Part shown: one piece after another, positions 56,150 to 64,000 of the stretch
Numbering within the stretch: the stretch's first letter is position 1
Layout: every line of letters begins with the position of its first letter
Notes under the pieces: generated by a model
Told to the model about the DNA's origin: nothing
What the model saw: the letters and a program-made list of their open reading frames with translations, nothing else
Database searches by the model: none
Assembly (NCBI GenBank): GCA_949296365.1
Contig: CASFPZ010000004.1
Span: 29,700-93,699, forward strand
DNA: 64,000 bases
Origin: an uncultured Akkermansia sp.
GTDB taxonomy: Bacteria; Verrucomicrobiota; Verrucomicrobiia; Verrucomicrobiales; Akkermansiaceae
Reading direction: 5' to 3'
Position numbers and translations under genes: made by a program

Positions 56150-56971
56150 ATGACTTGCCCCATCCAACCACTTTTTTCCCTTCCCGGCCTTCGCCTGGGG
56201 TGTACCTCCTTTGTTGTTCATGAGGCCTATGTTCCTGCATTTCAGCAAATTGTGCAATTGTGTTCGGAGGTTTCTCTGTTGTTGAACTCGCCCGGTCCCG
56301 ACAATGCCTACTTGATCACTCGAGACGAAGTGGAGGCAATCCGAGCCATAGCCACCGAAAACGGTACGAGCCTCAACGTCCACCTTCCATCCGACGGTAC
56401 TTTTGATTCACCCGACGAAGCAGCCGCATTCACTCGGCGCATCCGCCAAGCGATCGAACGTACTGCCTCTCTAGAACCACATTCGTGGGTTCTGCATGTT
56501 CCTGTCTCTTCTTGTGCCCACACCGGCACTCTGCCGACAGCCGCCCAAACCGAATGTATCCTCCGCTGCCTGGCGGAAATAGCTTCGGATCTACCGTCTT
56601 CCGAGCAACTTTGCCTGGAAAACCTCGAACACGTCCGCACCGACTTCCTCGATCTCTTTCTGCAAAACACGTCTTATTCGCGCTGCATGGACATCGGCCA
56701 CTTGTGGAAAGACACCATTGATCCAGCGCCCTTGTTGAAATCCTGGTATCCTCGACTGCGCATCATTCACCTGCATGGGCTCGTGACACGAGATCACCAA
56801 TCACTCGACCACATGCCTCAAGAATCCATCGATGCCGTTATGCATCCGCTCTGGCAGCAAGCCTTCCCCGGCACCATCACGTTAGAAGTCTTTCAACGAA
56901 CCGATCTCGAATCTTCATTTCAAACGCTCCTTCAATCACATGAACGCTTCCTCAATGCCCAGCGTCCCTGA
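56150..56971 (+). CDS. cbiR: CbiR-like cobamide-remodelling hydrolase (AP endonuclease 2-type TIM barrel)
   Basis: A 273-residue xylose-isomerase-like TIM barrel. Metal-ligand-type residues appear in SLNVHLPSDG, SWVLHVPV, LCLENLEH, CMDIGHLWKD, IIHLHG and TLEVFQ. Set between cobS and cobU, it fits CbiR, the enzyme of Akkermansia muciniphila that removes the lower ligand of imported cobamides by cutting the phosphoribosyl bond, so that a preferred base can be fitted by CobT/CobU/CobS. ATG 56150 follows the cobS stop by two bases. Identification rests on fold, context and length. Confidence 0.75.
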   Translation: MTCPIQPLFSLPGLRLGCTSFVVHEAYVPAFQQIVQLCSEVSLLLNSPGPDNAYLITRDEVEAIRAIATENGTSLNVHLPSDGTFDSPDEAAAFTRRIRQAIERTASLEPHSWVLHVPVSSCAHTGTLPTAAQTECILRCLAEIASDLPSSEQLCLENLEHVRTDFLDLFLQNTSYSRCMDIGHLWKDTIDPAPLLKSWYPRLRIIHLHGLVTRDHQSLDHMPQESIDAVMHPLWQQAFPGTITLEVFQRTDLESSFQTLLQSHERFLNAQRP

Positions 56972-57560
56972 ACCTTCGTCGCTGACACTTGTTCTCGGCG
57001 GTACGCGCAGTGGCAAAAGCCTCTTTGCAGAACAACTTGTTTCCCGATGTGGAAGCCACATTCTTTACATTGCCACAGCCGATGCCAGTCAAAATGATCC
57101 CTCCATGGATCGCCGCATCGCCCTCCACCAACAACGCCGTCCCCCTTCCTGGGAAACTCTCGAGGCTCCACGCGACATCGCCCGACACGTAGTCAGGTTG
57201 CCCGAGCTCAGTTCGTTTCACGGCATCCTGCTCGACTGTGTCACCCTCTGGATTTCGAATCTGCTTTTTTCCGGGGCCAACGGGGCTCCACTTGATCAAG
57301 CGAGCTTTGAAACTCTCATCCACAAAGAAATAACTGACCTGACAGGTATGGTTTCTCAGATGCCATGTCCCTGGGTACTCGTCTCCGGAGAAACCGGATT
57401 GGGTGGAACCCACTCTACCGCTATCGAACGTCAATTTGCCGACGGTCTTGGATTGGCCAATCAACTCTTGTCTCAAGCAGCACAACGTGCCTGGTTCGTC
57501 GTCGCCTCGCGCCCCCTTCTTTTGCCACCACCATTCCAAAGCCCCACAGCCCTTGTCTAA
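56940..57560 (+). CDS. cobU: Adenosylcobinamide kinase / guanylyltransferase
   Basis: A 206-residue enzyme with P-loop LVLGGTRSGKSLFAE, ILYIATADASQND, HQQRRPPSWETLE (the guanylyl-His region) and LDCVTLWISNLLF. It phosphorylates adenosylcobinamide and attaches GMP. Start at 56940 overlaps cbiR by 32 bases; ATG 56955 (overlap 17) is possible. It ends the cob run. cobC and cobD are not in the window, in line with salvage and remodelling. Confidence 0.94.
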   Translation: MNASSMPSVPEPSSLTLVLGGTRSGKSLFAEQLVSRCGSHILYIATADASQNDPSMDRRIALHQQRRPPSWETLEAPRDIARHVVRLPELSSFHGILLDCVTLWISNLLFSGANGAPLDQASFETLIHKEITDLTGMVSQMPCPWVLVSGETGLGGTHSTAIERQFADGLGLANQLLSQAAQRAWFVVASRPLLLPPPFQSPTALV

Positions 57561-57655
57561 TAAGATCAAAATTCAAGATCGAGGGAAATGAGGAGGCAAT
57601 TCTACAATCTTTAACTTGTTGCCTTCTAAGACATTGAGAACTACAAACTCAAAAT

Positions 57656-57693
57656 ACAAGAACCTGTCGTCTATAACAGAAGACAGGTCCTTG
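57656..57693. terminator. Hairpin terminator between cobU and a convergent gene
   Basis: CAAGAACCTGTCGTCT and AGAAGACAGGTCCTTG form a stem with small mismatches; TTAAAATATTTTTG follows on the plus strand. It may serve both genes. Confidence 0.65.
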
Positions 57694-57713
57694 TTAAAAT
57701 ATTTTTGTCTTTT

Positions 57714-58670
57714 TTAATAGGGATATTTTTCTGAAGGACCGTATTGATTCGTACCTCTTTGGCTATCTTGAATACAAATCATGAGACTCACCACAATACC
57801 CACTAGAGGAATGGCACATAAAAGAACCATCCAACCGGACCACCCGATATCATGGCATCGGCGAACACTCACAGCCAAACCAGGTACAAGTAAGCCTAAC
57901 GATGAGACTAAACTTAGCACCAGTCCAACAATTCCTACCACAGCTCCCAATTCGTTATTTTGTTCAAGCATAACGCTCCCTATCACCGGTATAAAACCAC
58001 ATATAAATCCTACTAGGAAGGAAGCAACAGAAAATATCAAAAACTCCTGGCGTGTTGCACGACCAGAAAAATCAGCGTACTTTTCTTTCACGACTGTGAT
58101 GAAATACTTTCTCAACAACTCCTTAAATGATAACTGTATTCCAGGATTATAGGGTTGAGGCGCCTGATTATTGGGGACAGGATATACAGGAGTGGGATAC
58201 GCCGGTTGTTGCGGAGCTTGAATTGGAGGTACAGGATTTGAGGGTATCGGAGGAGGCGATACCGGAGCGGGTTGTATTGTACACCATTGAAACACAAGCT
58301 CACAGGGTTTCCAATCAGACCACCCCTGGGCCCATACTTTGGAACCAGGAGGCAATTGACGGTTTGTATAAAGGGCCTGGAGTTCTTGCTCACTGTATGG
58401 CCCCTCCTGCTGGGAAGCTCCCGACCTTACCAGGTAATAGATTTTACCAGTTGAGGCTCCTGGAGTTGATGCCGGAGCGGGTTGTGTTGTACACCATTGA
58501 AACACGAGTTCACAGGGTTTCCAATCAGACCACCCTTGGGCCCATACTTTGGAACCAGGAGGCAATTGACGACTCGCATAAAGAGCATAGAGGTCCTGCT
58601 CGCTGTATGGACCTTCCTGTTGAGAAGTTCCCGGCTTTGCCAGGTAATAGATTTTGTCGGTTGAGGCCAT
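57714..58670 (-). CDS. GYF_2 x2 / DUF805 membrane protein
   Basis: A 318-residue protein with two near-identical GYF_2 domains (about residues 5-65 and 75-135; KIYYLAKPGTSQQEGPYSEQ and KIYYLVRSGASQQEGPYSEQ, both ending WSDWKPCELVFQWC), a short Pro-rich linker and a DUF805 membrane domain with RRCHDIGWSGWM and IQDSQRGTNQYGPSEKYP. The two GYF_2 copies are 210 bases apart and arose by tandem duplication. Related loci lie at 25333 and 26430. Function unknown; presumably binds Pro-rich partners in the cytoplasm. Confidence 0.82.
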   Translation of the reverse strand: MASTDKIYYLAKPGTSQQEGPYSEQDLYALYASRQLPPGSKVWAQGWSDWKPCELVFQWCTTQPAPASTPGASTGKIYYLVRSGASQQEGPYSEQELQALYTNRQLPPGSKVWAQGWSDWKPCELVFQWCTIQPAPVSPPPIPSNPVPPIQAPQQPAYPTPVYPVPNNQAPQPYNPGIQLSFKELLRKYFITVVKEKYADFSGRATRQEFLIFSVASFLVGFICGFIPVIGSVMLEQNNELGAVVGIVGLVLSLVSSLGLLVPGLAVSVRRCHDIGWSGWMVLLCAIPLVGIVVSLMICIQDSQRGTNQYGPSEKYPY

Positions 58671-58789
58671 TTTTTTAGATGAAAATTAGGGATTGATATG
58701 CACCTTGGATACCATCTATTAATATCATCATTTCTATAATGGTGTAAATGAAAAATAGAGTTCAACGGAAAATTTTCGCCTTTATTTTA

Positions 58790-59521
58790 TTAGGTGTCTG
58801 GGGATTCTGCGGTATGTTTACAATGGGCATTGACACCACCAATCAACAAAACCATTTCACCTTTAGGCGGATGATCTTCGAACAGAGATGCCAATTCTCG
58901 TGCCGTCCCCCGGTGGTAAGTTTCAAAAGTTTTGGTTAATTCTCGGGCGACGCAGACAGGAGTTTCCGGTGCGAGATCAGCCAGCAACCGAACAGTTTTA
59001 ACGATTCGGAAGGGAGATTCGTAGAAGATCGACGTGTGTCGAGCCGCAATAGCTTGCTCGAGGACCTGAGTTTTTTTACCTGACTTTACCGGCAGAAATC
59101 CACCGAAGAAAAAAGCATCAGTTGGCAAACCGGAGCCCACGAGAGCTGTCACAACAGCCGAAGGCCCTGGTAACACAGTAAAACTAATCCCGTCTTGCTT
59201 CAGTTTTTGGATCAGTTTAAAGCCCGGGTCGCTCACGCCCGGCATACCAGCATCCGTCACAACAGCGAAACGTTCTCCCGAGGTCGCGCGTTGTGCAATT
59301 TCATCGGCTCGGGCTGTTTCATTGTGGTCGTGCATACTCAGCAAATTCTTACGAATTCCGTAATAACTAAGCAACATTCCCGAATGGCGCGTATCCTCGC
59401 AAACAATCGTATCCACCGACTGCAAAACCTTCAGAGCTCGATGAGTAATGTCTTCACGGTTGCCAATAGGCAAAGGCACAAAATATACAGAATAGAGGAT
59501 TTCCGACGAATCACTCATCAA
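58790..59521 (-). CDS. rsmI: 16S rRNA (cytidine-2'-O-)methyltransferase
   Basis: A 243-residue tetrapyrrole-methylase-fold enzyme with VPLPIGNREDITHRAL, IVCEDTRHSGMLL, VTDAGMPGVSDPG, VLPGPSAVVTALV and FFFGGFLPVKSG. RsmI methylates C1402 of 16S rRNA. It is the third gene of bamD-lptE-rsmI, 21 bases after lptE. Confidence 0.95.
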   Translation of the reverse strand: MMSDSSEILYSVYFVPLPIGNREDITHRALKVLQSVDTIVCEDTRHSGMLLSYYGIRKNLLSMHDHNETARADEIAQRATSGERFAVVTDAGMPGVSDPGFKLIQKLKQDGISFTVLPGPSAVVTALVGSGLPTDAFFFGGFLPVKSGKKTQVLEQAIAARHTSIFYESPFRIVKTVRLLADLAPETPVCVARELTKTFETYHRGTARELASLFEDHPPKGEMVLLIGGVNAHCKHTAESPDT

Positions 59522-59542
59522 GCTTCTTTACTCCCTTCTGTC

Positions 59543-60079
59543 TTAGCCATTACTAACGCTACTGCAAATATCCCTCGCCACCAATCGAGCCGCATACGAC
59601 AGAGCATTGGCTCGGGCAGACTGTTGATTACCCATATTGAACAAACTGGAAACAGCCGTTGCAGAACTAGAACGTAACACCCGATTGGTACCCGACTCCA
59701 CAATGCGATAATCTACGACCAAGCGAAGCCCTACTTCCATGCTCTCGTATGTGTCCGTGTAACTAGAACGCAATTGGAGAAAACTAATCGAACGCACCTC
59801 CCCCTCAATGCGCACATCTGCCTTGTTTGACTTCACCAAGCCATATGTCCCTTCAATCTGAATTTCTTCAGCAACAGCACTGCTGACCATAGCACCGGCA
59901 CGCGGCTCCAACGTATTGTTGGAGAACACCCCTACGGACATCGTGTGGACATTCTGCAATTCAGCAGGCTTAAGACCACCAATGTGATATCCGCACGAAC
60001 AGAGGGTCATAGTTAAAATAGCCACGGTAATGCGCAATACCTTCTGTCTCCCACCTAATTGCCCAAGTCTCGCTTTCAT
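59543..60079 (-). CDS. LptE-like LPS-assembly lipoprotein
   Basis: A 178-residue lipoprotein: lipobox LCSC at residues 26-29 with CGYHIGG right after, the usual LptE start, then a two-layer alpha/beta domain (VHTMSVGVFSNNTLEPRAGA, SSAVAEEIQIEGTYGLV, ADVRIEGEVRSI). LptE plugs LptD and helps insert LPS in the outer membrane. Family similarity is mostly in the start and fold pattern, so moderate. Confidence 0.75.
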   Translation of the reverse strand: MKARLGQLGGRQKVLRITVAILTMTLCSCGYHIGGLKPAELQNVHTMSVGVFSNNTLEPRAGAMVSSAVAEEIQIEGTYGLVKSNKADVRIEGEVRSISFLQLRSSYTDTYESMEVGLRLVVDYRIVESGTNRVLRSSSATAVSSLFNMGNQQSARANALSYAARLVARDICSSVSNG

Positions 60080-60124
60080 CTTTTCATTGCTGTTTTTTCA
60101 CACAAATCAAGGGAGCGACTGAAC

Positions 60125-61069
60125 CTATTGGACTTTGGATCCAAGCTCTTTAAGATATTCCTTGGCTTTTGCCGCCGCTTCTGGGTTGATATGGTCCATT
60201 GAAGCAGTTTCCTGGAAACAGAAAACTGCCGCATCCAAATTTTTCATCCGGTTCATGTAATATTCCCCAATTTCTAGTTTTTGCTGGACAAGTTGACGGC
60301 GGATATCGTTGAGTCCACTTTTTGCCTGAGCTGACTTTGCGTGATTGGGGAACATCGACAAATAAGCTTCATACGCTTCCTGAGCACGCATAATATTGGT
60401 ATTGTTGCGATCGCCCTTTTCACTGGCACTGCGATACAAATCTGCCACTTCCAATTGGGCGACAGGCGCATATGGACTCGTCGGATAATTGTCTACTAAT
60501 TTTTGAAAGGTTTCTATAGCTTCCTGGGTTCGTTCGCGTTTGACCAAATATTCTCCCAACAGATACATAGCCTCTGGCGCCACTTCTGAATAGGGAGCAT
60601 TTTGGCAAACACTATTCAACCAACGAATTACATCCGAAGGGTCCATAGGCACGTCAAAACTCCACAATACCTTACTAGTCAATTCACCGCGAGCCGCCTT
60701 GAATGCCAACTCCTTTTGAGCCTTCAGCGCTTGGGAATACAACGGACTATTCGGATAACGTTCGATCACCTTCTGATAGGTATCAAAGGCTTCCCGCGGA
60801 TCATCAGTCAATTCGTACAACTGGGCCAAGTGGAATCGAGCTGCCGGCGCTTCTTCTGCAAGCGCATGGTATTCGCACAGCTTTTTGTATCGGGATATGG
60901 CTCCGCTCCAGTCTTTTTGTTCTACGCATTCTTGGGCTTCCTTCCAGTACTCTTGTGCTTCAGGATCTACAAGCTTCAGCGTTCCTGACGCTGGCGGGGC
61001 GTCCGTATAACATTGACACAACAGCAAAGATGCTGCCAACGCTCCCATGATCAAAAAGGCCTTGTTCAT
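60125..61069 (-). CDS. BamD-like outer-membrane assembly lipoprotein
   Basis: A 314-residue lipoprotein with lipobox LCQC (Cys20), then tetratricopeptide repeats: YWKEAQECVEQKDWSGAISR, AARFHLAQLYELTDDPREAF, YLLGEYLVKRERTQEAIET, YPTSPYAPVAQLEVADLY. This fits BamD, which anchors the BAM complex for outer-membrane beta-barrels. It is the first gene of the bamD-lptE-rsmI run (minus strand). Confidence 0.8.
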   Translation of the reverse strand: MNKAFLIMGALAASLLLCQCYTDAPPASGTLKLVDPEAQEYWKEAQECVEQKDWSGAISRYKKLCEYHALAEEAPAARFHLAQLYELTDDPREAFDTYQKVIERYPNSPLYSQALKAQKELAFKAARGELTSKVLWSFDVPMDPSDVIRWLNSVCQNAPYSEVAPEAMYLLGEYLVKRERTQEAIETFQKLVDNYPTSPYAPVAQLEVADLYRSASEKGDRNNTNIMRAQEAYEAYLSMFPNHAKSAQAKSGLNDIRRQLVQQKLEIGEYYMNRMKNLDAAVFCFQETASMDHINPEAAAKAKEYLKELGSKVQ

Positions 61070-61162
61070 GGCTCTATTATGAAATCAATCTACCCGGCTT
61101 CAAGTCAGATTCGTGAATGGATGCCGCCAATCGCGACAGCATCCCTAGCAATAAAACTAACT

Positions 61163-61645
61163 TTAATGTTTGCCATAAACAGCGTCTGCATCAAATACTG
61201 CCCCACCATCTGATAGGCAAAGTTGAACCGGCTTGCCGTCATCTGTCAACTGATCACCAAACGCAACACTACGGTAAAAACACGAATGATGCCCAGTGTG
61301 ACATGCTCCTGCACCAATCTGGTCCACCAGTAACACCAAAGCATCTTGGTCGCAATCTACCAAAATTTCCTTCACTTTCTGCACGTGACCGCTCGTTTCT
61401 CCCTTGTGCCACAATTTCTGGCGGCTCCGAGAAAAATATACCGCTTCGCCTAGCTGCAAAGTCAACTTCAAGGCCTCGTCATTCATGTAAGCCAGCATCA
61501 ACGGTTCGCGCGTCTTGTAATCCACTGCCATCGCTGCAATTAATCCATTAGCATCAAATTTAGGTGCAAATTCCAAGCCTTGTTCCACATCTGCTTGACT
61601 GCGATCGGCAAAAATAATGCGTTTTGTTTCGTTACTATTACTCAT
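61163..61645 (-). CDS. hisI: Phosphoribosyl-AMP cyclohydrolase
   Basis: A 160-residue enzyme with [62 protein letters not shown]; the Asp/Cys residues hold zinc and magnesium. It opens the purine ring of PR-AMP in histidine synthesis. No hisE domain follows, so this is HisI alone. ATG 61645 is the chosen start; a longer frame from 61684 is not conserved. Confidence 0.94.
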   Translation of the reverse strand: MSNSNETKRIIFADRSQADVEQGLEFAPKFDANGLIAAMAVDYKTREPLMLAYMNDEALKLTLQLGEAVYFSRSRQKLWHKGETSGHVQKVKEILVDCDQDALVLLVDQIGAGACHTGHHSCFYRSVAFGDQLTDDGKPVQLCLSDGGAVFDADAVYGKH

Positions 61646-61728
61646 AGCCCGGGTTAGATTACACAAATGTCCGACATCAGCCAATCTTTTCTGTTGCTCT
61701 GACGCAATGAAACAGTTTCCATACAGGC

Positions 61729-62709
61729 ATGCCCTTCACTGAATCTCAGGCTCTCCAACTCCTCACAACCGCATTTGACAACCATCGCTTTCCTCACGCT
61801 ATCCTTTTGGCTGGAAACGAACAGGCAGGATCGCGCCGCATCGCCTACCAACTGATCAAACACATTAATCCGAACACGCGAGGAACTTCACTCGAATCAA
61901 TACAAGATGAATATCTGAGACTCATCCGCCCGCGTTCGAAATCCCGAAAAATCCTTATCGACGACATCCGATCAATCGAACCCTTCCTGCAACAAAAAGC
62001 CGATGTGAATCATACGAAAGTCGTCGTTATTCTCGAGGCAGAACGAATGAATGAAGATGCCGAAAATGCTTTCTTAAAAACTCTCGAAGAGCCCCCGTCG
62101 CAAACTCTCGTCATACTCATCACCGCGCAGCCCGAGCAACTTTTACCCACGATCATCTCCCGCTGCATTAAAGTTCCGCTGTTCCTGCCCGGCGGCGATA
62201 TTTCGCTCACCCCCGTTCAACAACAGATTCTCCCGCTTTGGGTCGATGCCGTATCGCGCATCGGGGACGACCTCAATGCCCTAGCCTTCCGCGCCACCCT
62301 CATGGAAACACTCTCTCAGCGGAAAGCCGACATTACAGCCGCCATGACGCAGGCTCTCAAGGAAGAAGCCAAAATCATCGCCCAGGGTACTGATACTACC
62401 AACTGGGAGGCTAAGAACAAGGAGCTCAACTCTGCCCTCATTGAAACAGAATACCTCGCTGAGCGCAAACAAGTTCTCGAGCTCCTCATTCTTTGGTTTG
62501 GTCAAGCCGCGATCATTGCTTCCGGATCAACGGCAGAAAAACCTATCCACCCCGGTATCGCTCAAATGGCCCAATCCATGGACCTCCACGAAATCCTGAC
62601 TCGCATGAAAGCTATTGAACAATTGGCTGACGATTTGCAGACCAATACTCACGAAGGGCTTTGCATGGATGTCCACATTCTTGCAGCTTTAGGAGAAATC
62701 CCCGACTAA
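61729..62709 (+). CDS. DNA polymerase III delta' subunit-like protein
   Basis: A 326-residue AAA+ clamp-loader subunit. It has [14 protein letters not shown], where the normal Lys-Ser/Thr of the P-loop is missing (as in non-ATPase delta' proteins), [26 protein letters not shown] and SRCIKVPL (the SRC arginine-finger motif). The E. coli-type zinc module cysteines are absent. It helps load the sliding clamp. It stands alone and the stop is followed by a gene-poor stretch. Confidence 0.82.
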   Translation: MPFTESQALQLLTTAFDNHRFPHAILLAGNEQAGSRRIAYQLIKHINPNTRGTSLESIQDEYLRLIRPRSKSRKILIDDIRSIEPFLQQKADVNHTKVVVILEAERMNEDAENAFLKTLEEPPSQTLVILITAQPEQLLPTIISRCIKVPLFLPGGDISLTPVQQQILPLWVDAVSRIGDDLNALAFRATLMETLSQRKADITAAMTQALKEEAKIIAQGTDTTNWEAKNKELNSALIETEYLAERKQVLELLILWFGQAAIIASGSTAEKPIHPGIAQMAQSMDLHEILTRMKAIEQLADDLQTNTHEGLCMDVHILAALGEIPD

Positions 62710-63234
62710 CCACCTCCAACCAATACGTCACAACGCCAATCCCCTGAGAGACGATTACAATCCCAGGATTAAATCAGTATACACGAGTAGGGAGTTCCTA
62801 CCGTCACGAAGGGGAAGTTCTATTTCTTATACGAGTAAGCGGACAACGACACCCCGTGCGGAGTTGGGGAGGTTTTTCTTTGTCAGTTTTGAGGCTAGGC
62901 CGTGGTGTAATTGAGGGGAGAAAGCGGCAATTTACCAGTTCATTGCGAGCGGCTGTGGGCAGCAGAGCTCTTTTAGGGGGGTGTTTCAGGATATTCACCT
63001 CCATCAATATCTAAAGCAGGGGGTAATACGCGTTGATTCGGTAATATCCAGCCCTCCATGGAACCGACCGGGGTTTCCCTGCAAAGCCAACATCGGCCCA
63101 GTTTCCCGAACGACAAGAAAAAATGCTACTAAAATCATTTTTTTGATAAATGTCGCTCTATGTAATAGATTTTGGGTGTGTAAGTCACACTTCAGTAAAT
63201 TTCATTCCTTCAACCCCTCAGCTTGATCAGTATT
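62710..63234. other. Gene-poor stretch, no feature identified
   Basis: About 525 bases. I find no RNA gene and no recognisable reading frame; the longest minus-strand frame (62804-63007) resembles nothing I know. It lies next to a possible small gene and an IS remnant, so it may be decayed DNA. Confidence 0.4.
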
Positions 63235-63495
63235 ATGTTTTTGCCTCATCTATCAACAGCAGTCGATCTAGAGTCAGTTTTTCTGTCTGTCGACAAGGCT
63301 GCCACCAATCTACTTGCATCGGCTATCAGTGAATTAGTTGAAGCCGTTCTCCGCAGGCTCGCCCCGTTCATCAGTTCGTTTCTCAGGTTGGTAGTCGAGA
63401 GATATGATGCTACGTGGATTATATGGATTTTAATATTCATACTCTTCATACCCTTGATTGTAGCAGGTATAAAGTACCTAAATGAGAGGTTCTAA
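63235..63495 (+). CDS. Small protein with one C-terminal membrane helix
   Basis: An 86-residue frame from ATG 63235 with an amphipathic helical first part (LATNLLASAISELVEAV-like pattern, ending FISSFLRLVVERYD) and a C-terminal hydrophobic helix (ATWIIWILIFILFIPLIVAG). No family recognised. The helix and intact frame in a gene-poor stretch give weak support. Confidence 0.4.
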   Translation: MFLPHLSTAVDLESVFLSVDKAATNLLASAISELVEAVLRRLAPFISSFLRLVVERYDATWIIWILIFILFIPLIVAGIKYLNERF

Positions 63496-63645
63496 AAATC
63501 CATTCATATTAACAACAATTCACAATGCCCCAAGACTGTGGCTCAACTGATCAGGGTTGGGCTGCTATGTGGACAAAAAATACGTTAGGTGAGCTAATTA
63601 GGACCTCCCCTGTCTCTCGAAGGCATAGCTACTATCTTTAATTCT

Positions 63646-64000
63646 TCATGATATACTGGTTTCCACAGGATTTCTCCTCTCTCTGTGGTACTTGACTATC
63701 TGTACCAGGCGAGCGATGGCCTTCTTGAGATTCTTTCTCTGCTGCTCCTTCGTCAGGGAATGTCCTCGGCGACCTCGTTCGCATATTCTCGCCTTCATCC
63801 CCTTTCTCTCAAAAGCTCCCTCTGTGCCTACGTAGCCTGAATCCATGTAAAACTCTTCCCCTTTAACATCATTGCTGTCAATTAGTTCTGATGAACACCG
63901 AGAATCATGCACAGAGGCAGACGTCGTGGCATAACCCGTTATCAACTTGGTCTTGCGACACACCTTCACATGATTCTTGTATCCATAGAATCTCTCCTCG
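63646..64000 (-). mobile_element. IS5-type transposase, partial (cut by the right edge and by an early stop)
   Basis: The minus-strand frame enters from outside with FYGYKNHVKV, then KLITGYATTSASVHDS, YMDSGYVGTEGAF (DDE Asp) and HSLTKEQQRKNLKKAIARLVQ. These are DDE transposase motifs of the IS5 superfamily. Beyond ARLVQ the normal ARVEHxFG end is replaced by IVKYHRERRNPVETSIS and a stop at 63646, so the C-terminus with the last catalytic Glu is lost. The 5' part lies beyond the window; likely a dead copy. Confidence 0.8.

Noticed and set aside
62804..63007. 67-codon minus-strand frame in the gene-poor stretch
   Set aside because: Arg/Pro-rich composition, no membrane helix, motif or start signal.

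Overview
The window reads as chromosomal DNA of a Gram-negative bacterium of the Verrucomicrobiota, most like Akkermansia or a close relative. This is inferred from gene content, not from a search. The outer-membrane and LPS genes (lpxK, lptE, bamD) fix a Gram-negative envelope. meso-diaminopimelate dehydrogenase points to mDAP peptidoglycan. A TIM-barrel protein sitting between cobS and cobU matches the cobamide-remodelling enzyme CbiR described in Akkermansia muciniphila. Several secreted proteins (a GH20-like protein, a Tat phosphodiesterase, a GDSL hydrolase) suit a host-associated glycan user. Most genes lack a visible Shine-Dalgarno sequence.

Layout. 0-5 kb: 5' end of fabD, ddh, a GH20-like protein without catalytic residues, tRNA-Ala(CGC), and an Lrp regulator next to an aminotransferase. 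5-10 kb: a secreted protein of unknown function, then the tight run asd-ispA-nadC-pdxH-hexose-6-phosphate mutarotase. 10-15 kb (minus): LysR regulator coupled to a secreted alpha/beta hydrolase, a YeiH-type transporter, and an OPT peptide transporter. 15-18 kb: three tandem DUF4230-like genes, two of them broken. 18-25 kb: nucleoid-associated protein, GNAT, HU, RlmI, DedA, then gapA and pgk with clear terminators. 25-27.6 kb: a cluster of GYF_2/DUF805 membrane proteins with repeats, a probable phase-variable frameshift and a decayed copy. 27.6-37 kb: CDF transporter, phosphoesterase, glyS, CbiX-like protein, folP, lpxK, ankyrin protein. 37-49 kb: a large secreted protein divergent from a Tat-exported phosphodiesterase, an SGNH hydrolase, two TPM-like genes, hslO, cyclophilin, ABC-F and an MFS exporter. 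49-54 kb: secreted M3 peptidase, alr, zupT. 54-57.6 kb: cobamide lower-loop assembly and remodelling (cobT-cobS-cbiR-cobU). 57.7-62.7 kb: a fourth GYF_2/DUF805 locus, bamD-lptE-rsmI, hisI, DNA polymerase III delta'. The right edge is gene-poor and ends in a truncated IS5-type transposase.

How it fits together. Most of the window is housekeeping: lysine/DAP, isoprenoid, NAD and PLP cofactors, glycolysis, tRNA charging, envelope assembly. Variation is concentrated at three places: the DUF4230 trio, the two GYF_2/DUF805 loci, and ISL3-like and IS5-like remnants. The strongest unusual signal is a GACCA pentanucleotide tract inside a GYF_2/DUF805 gene. It holds four copies and leaves the gene out of frame; five copies (or two) would restore it.
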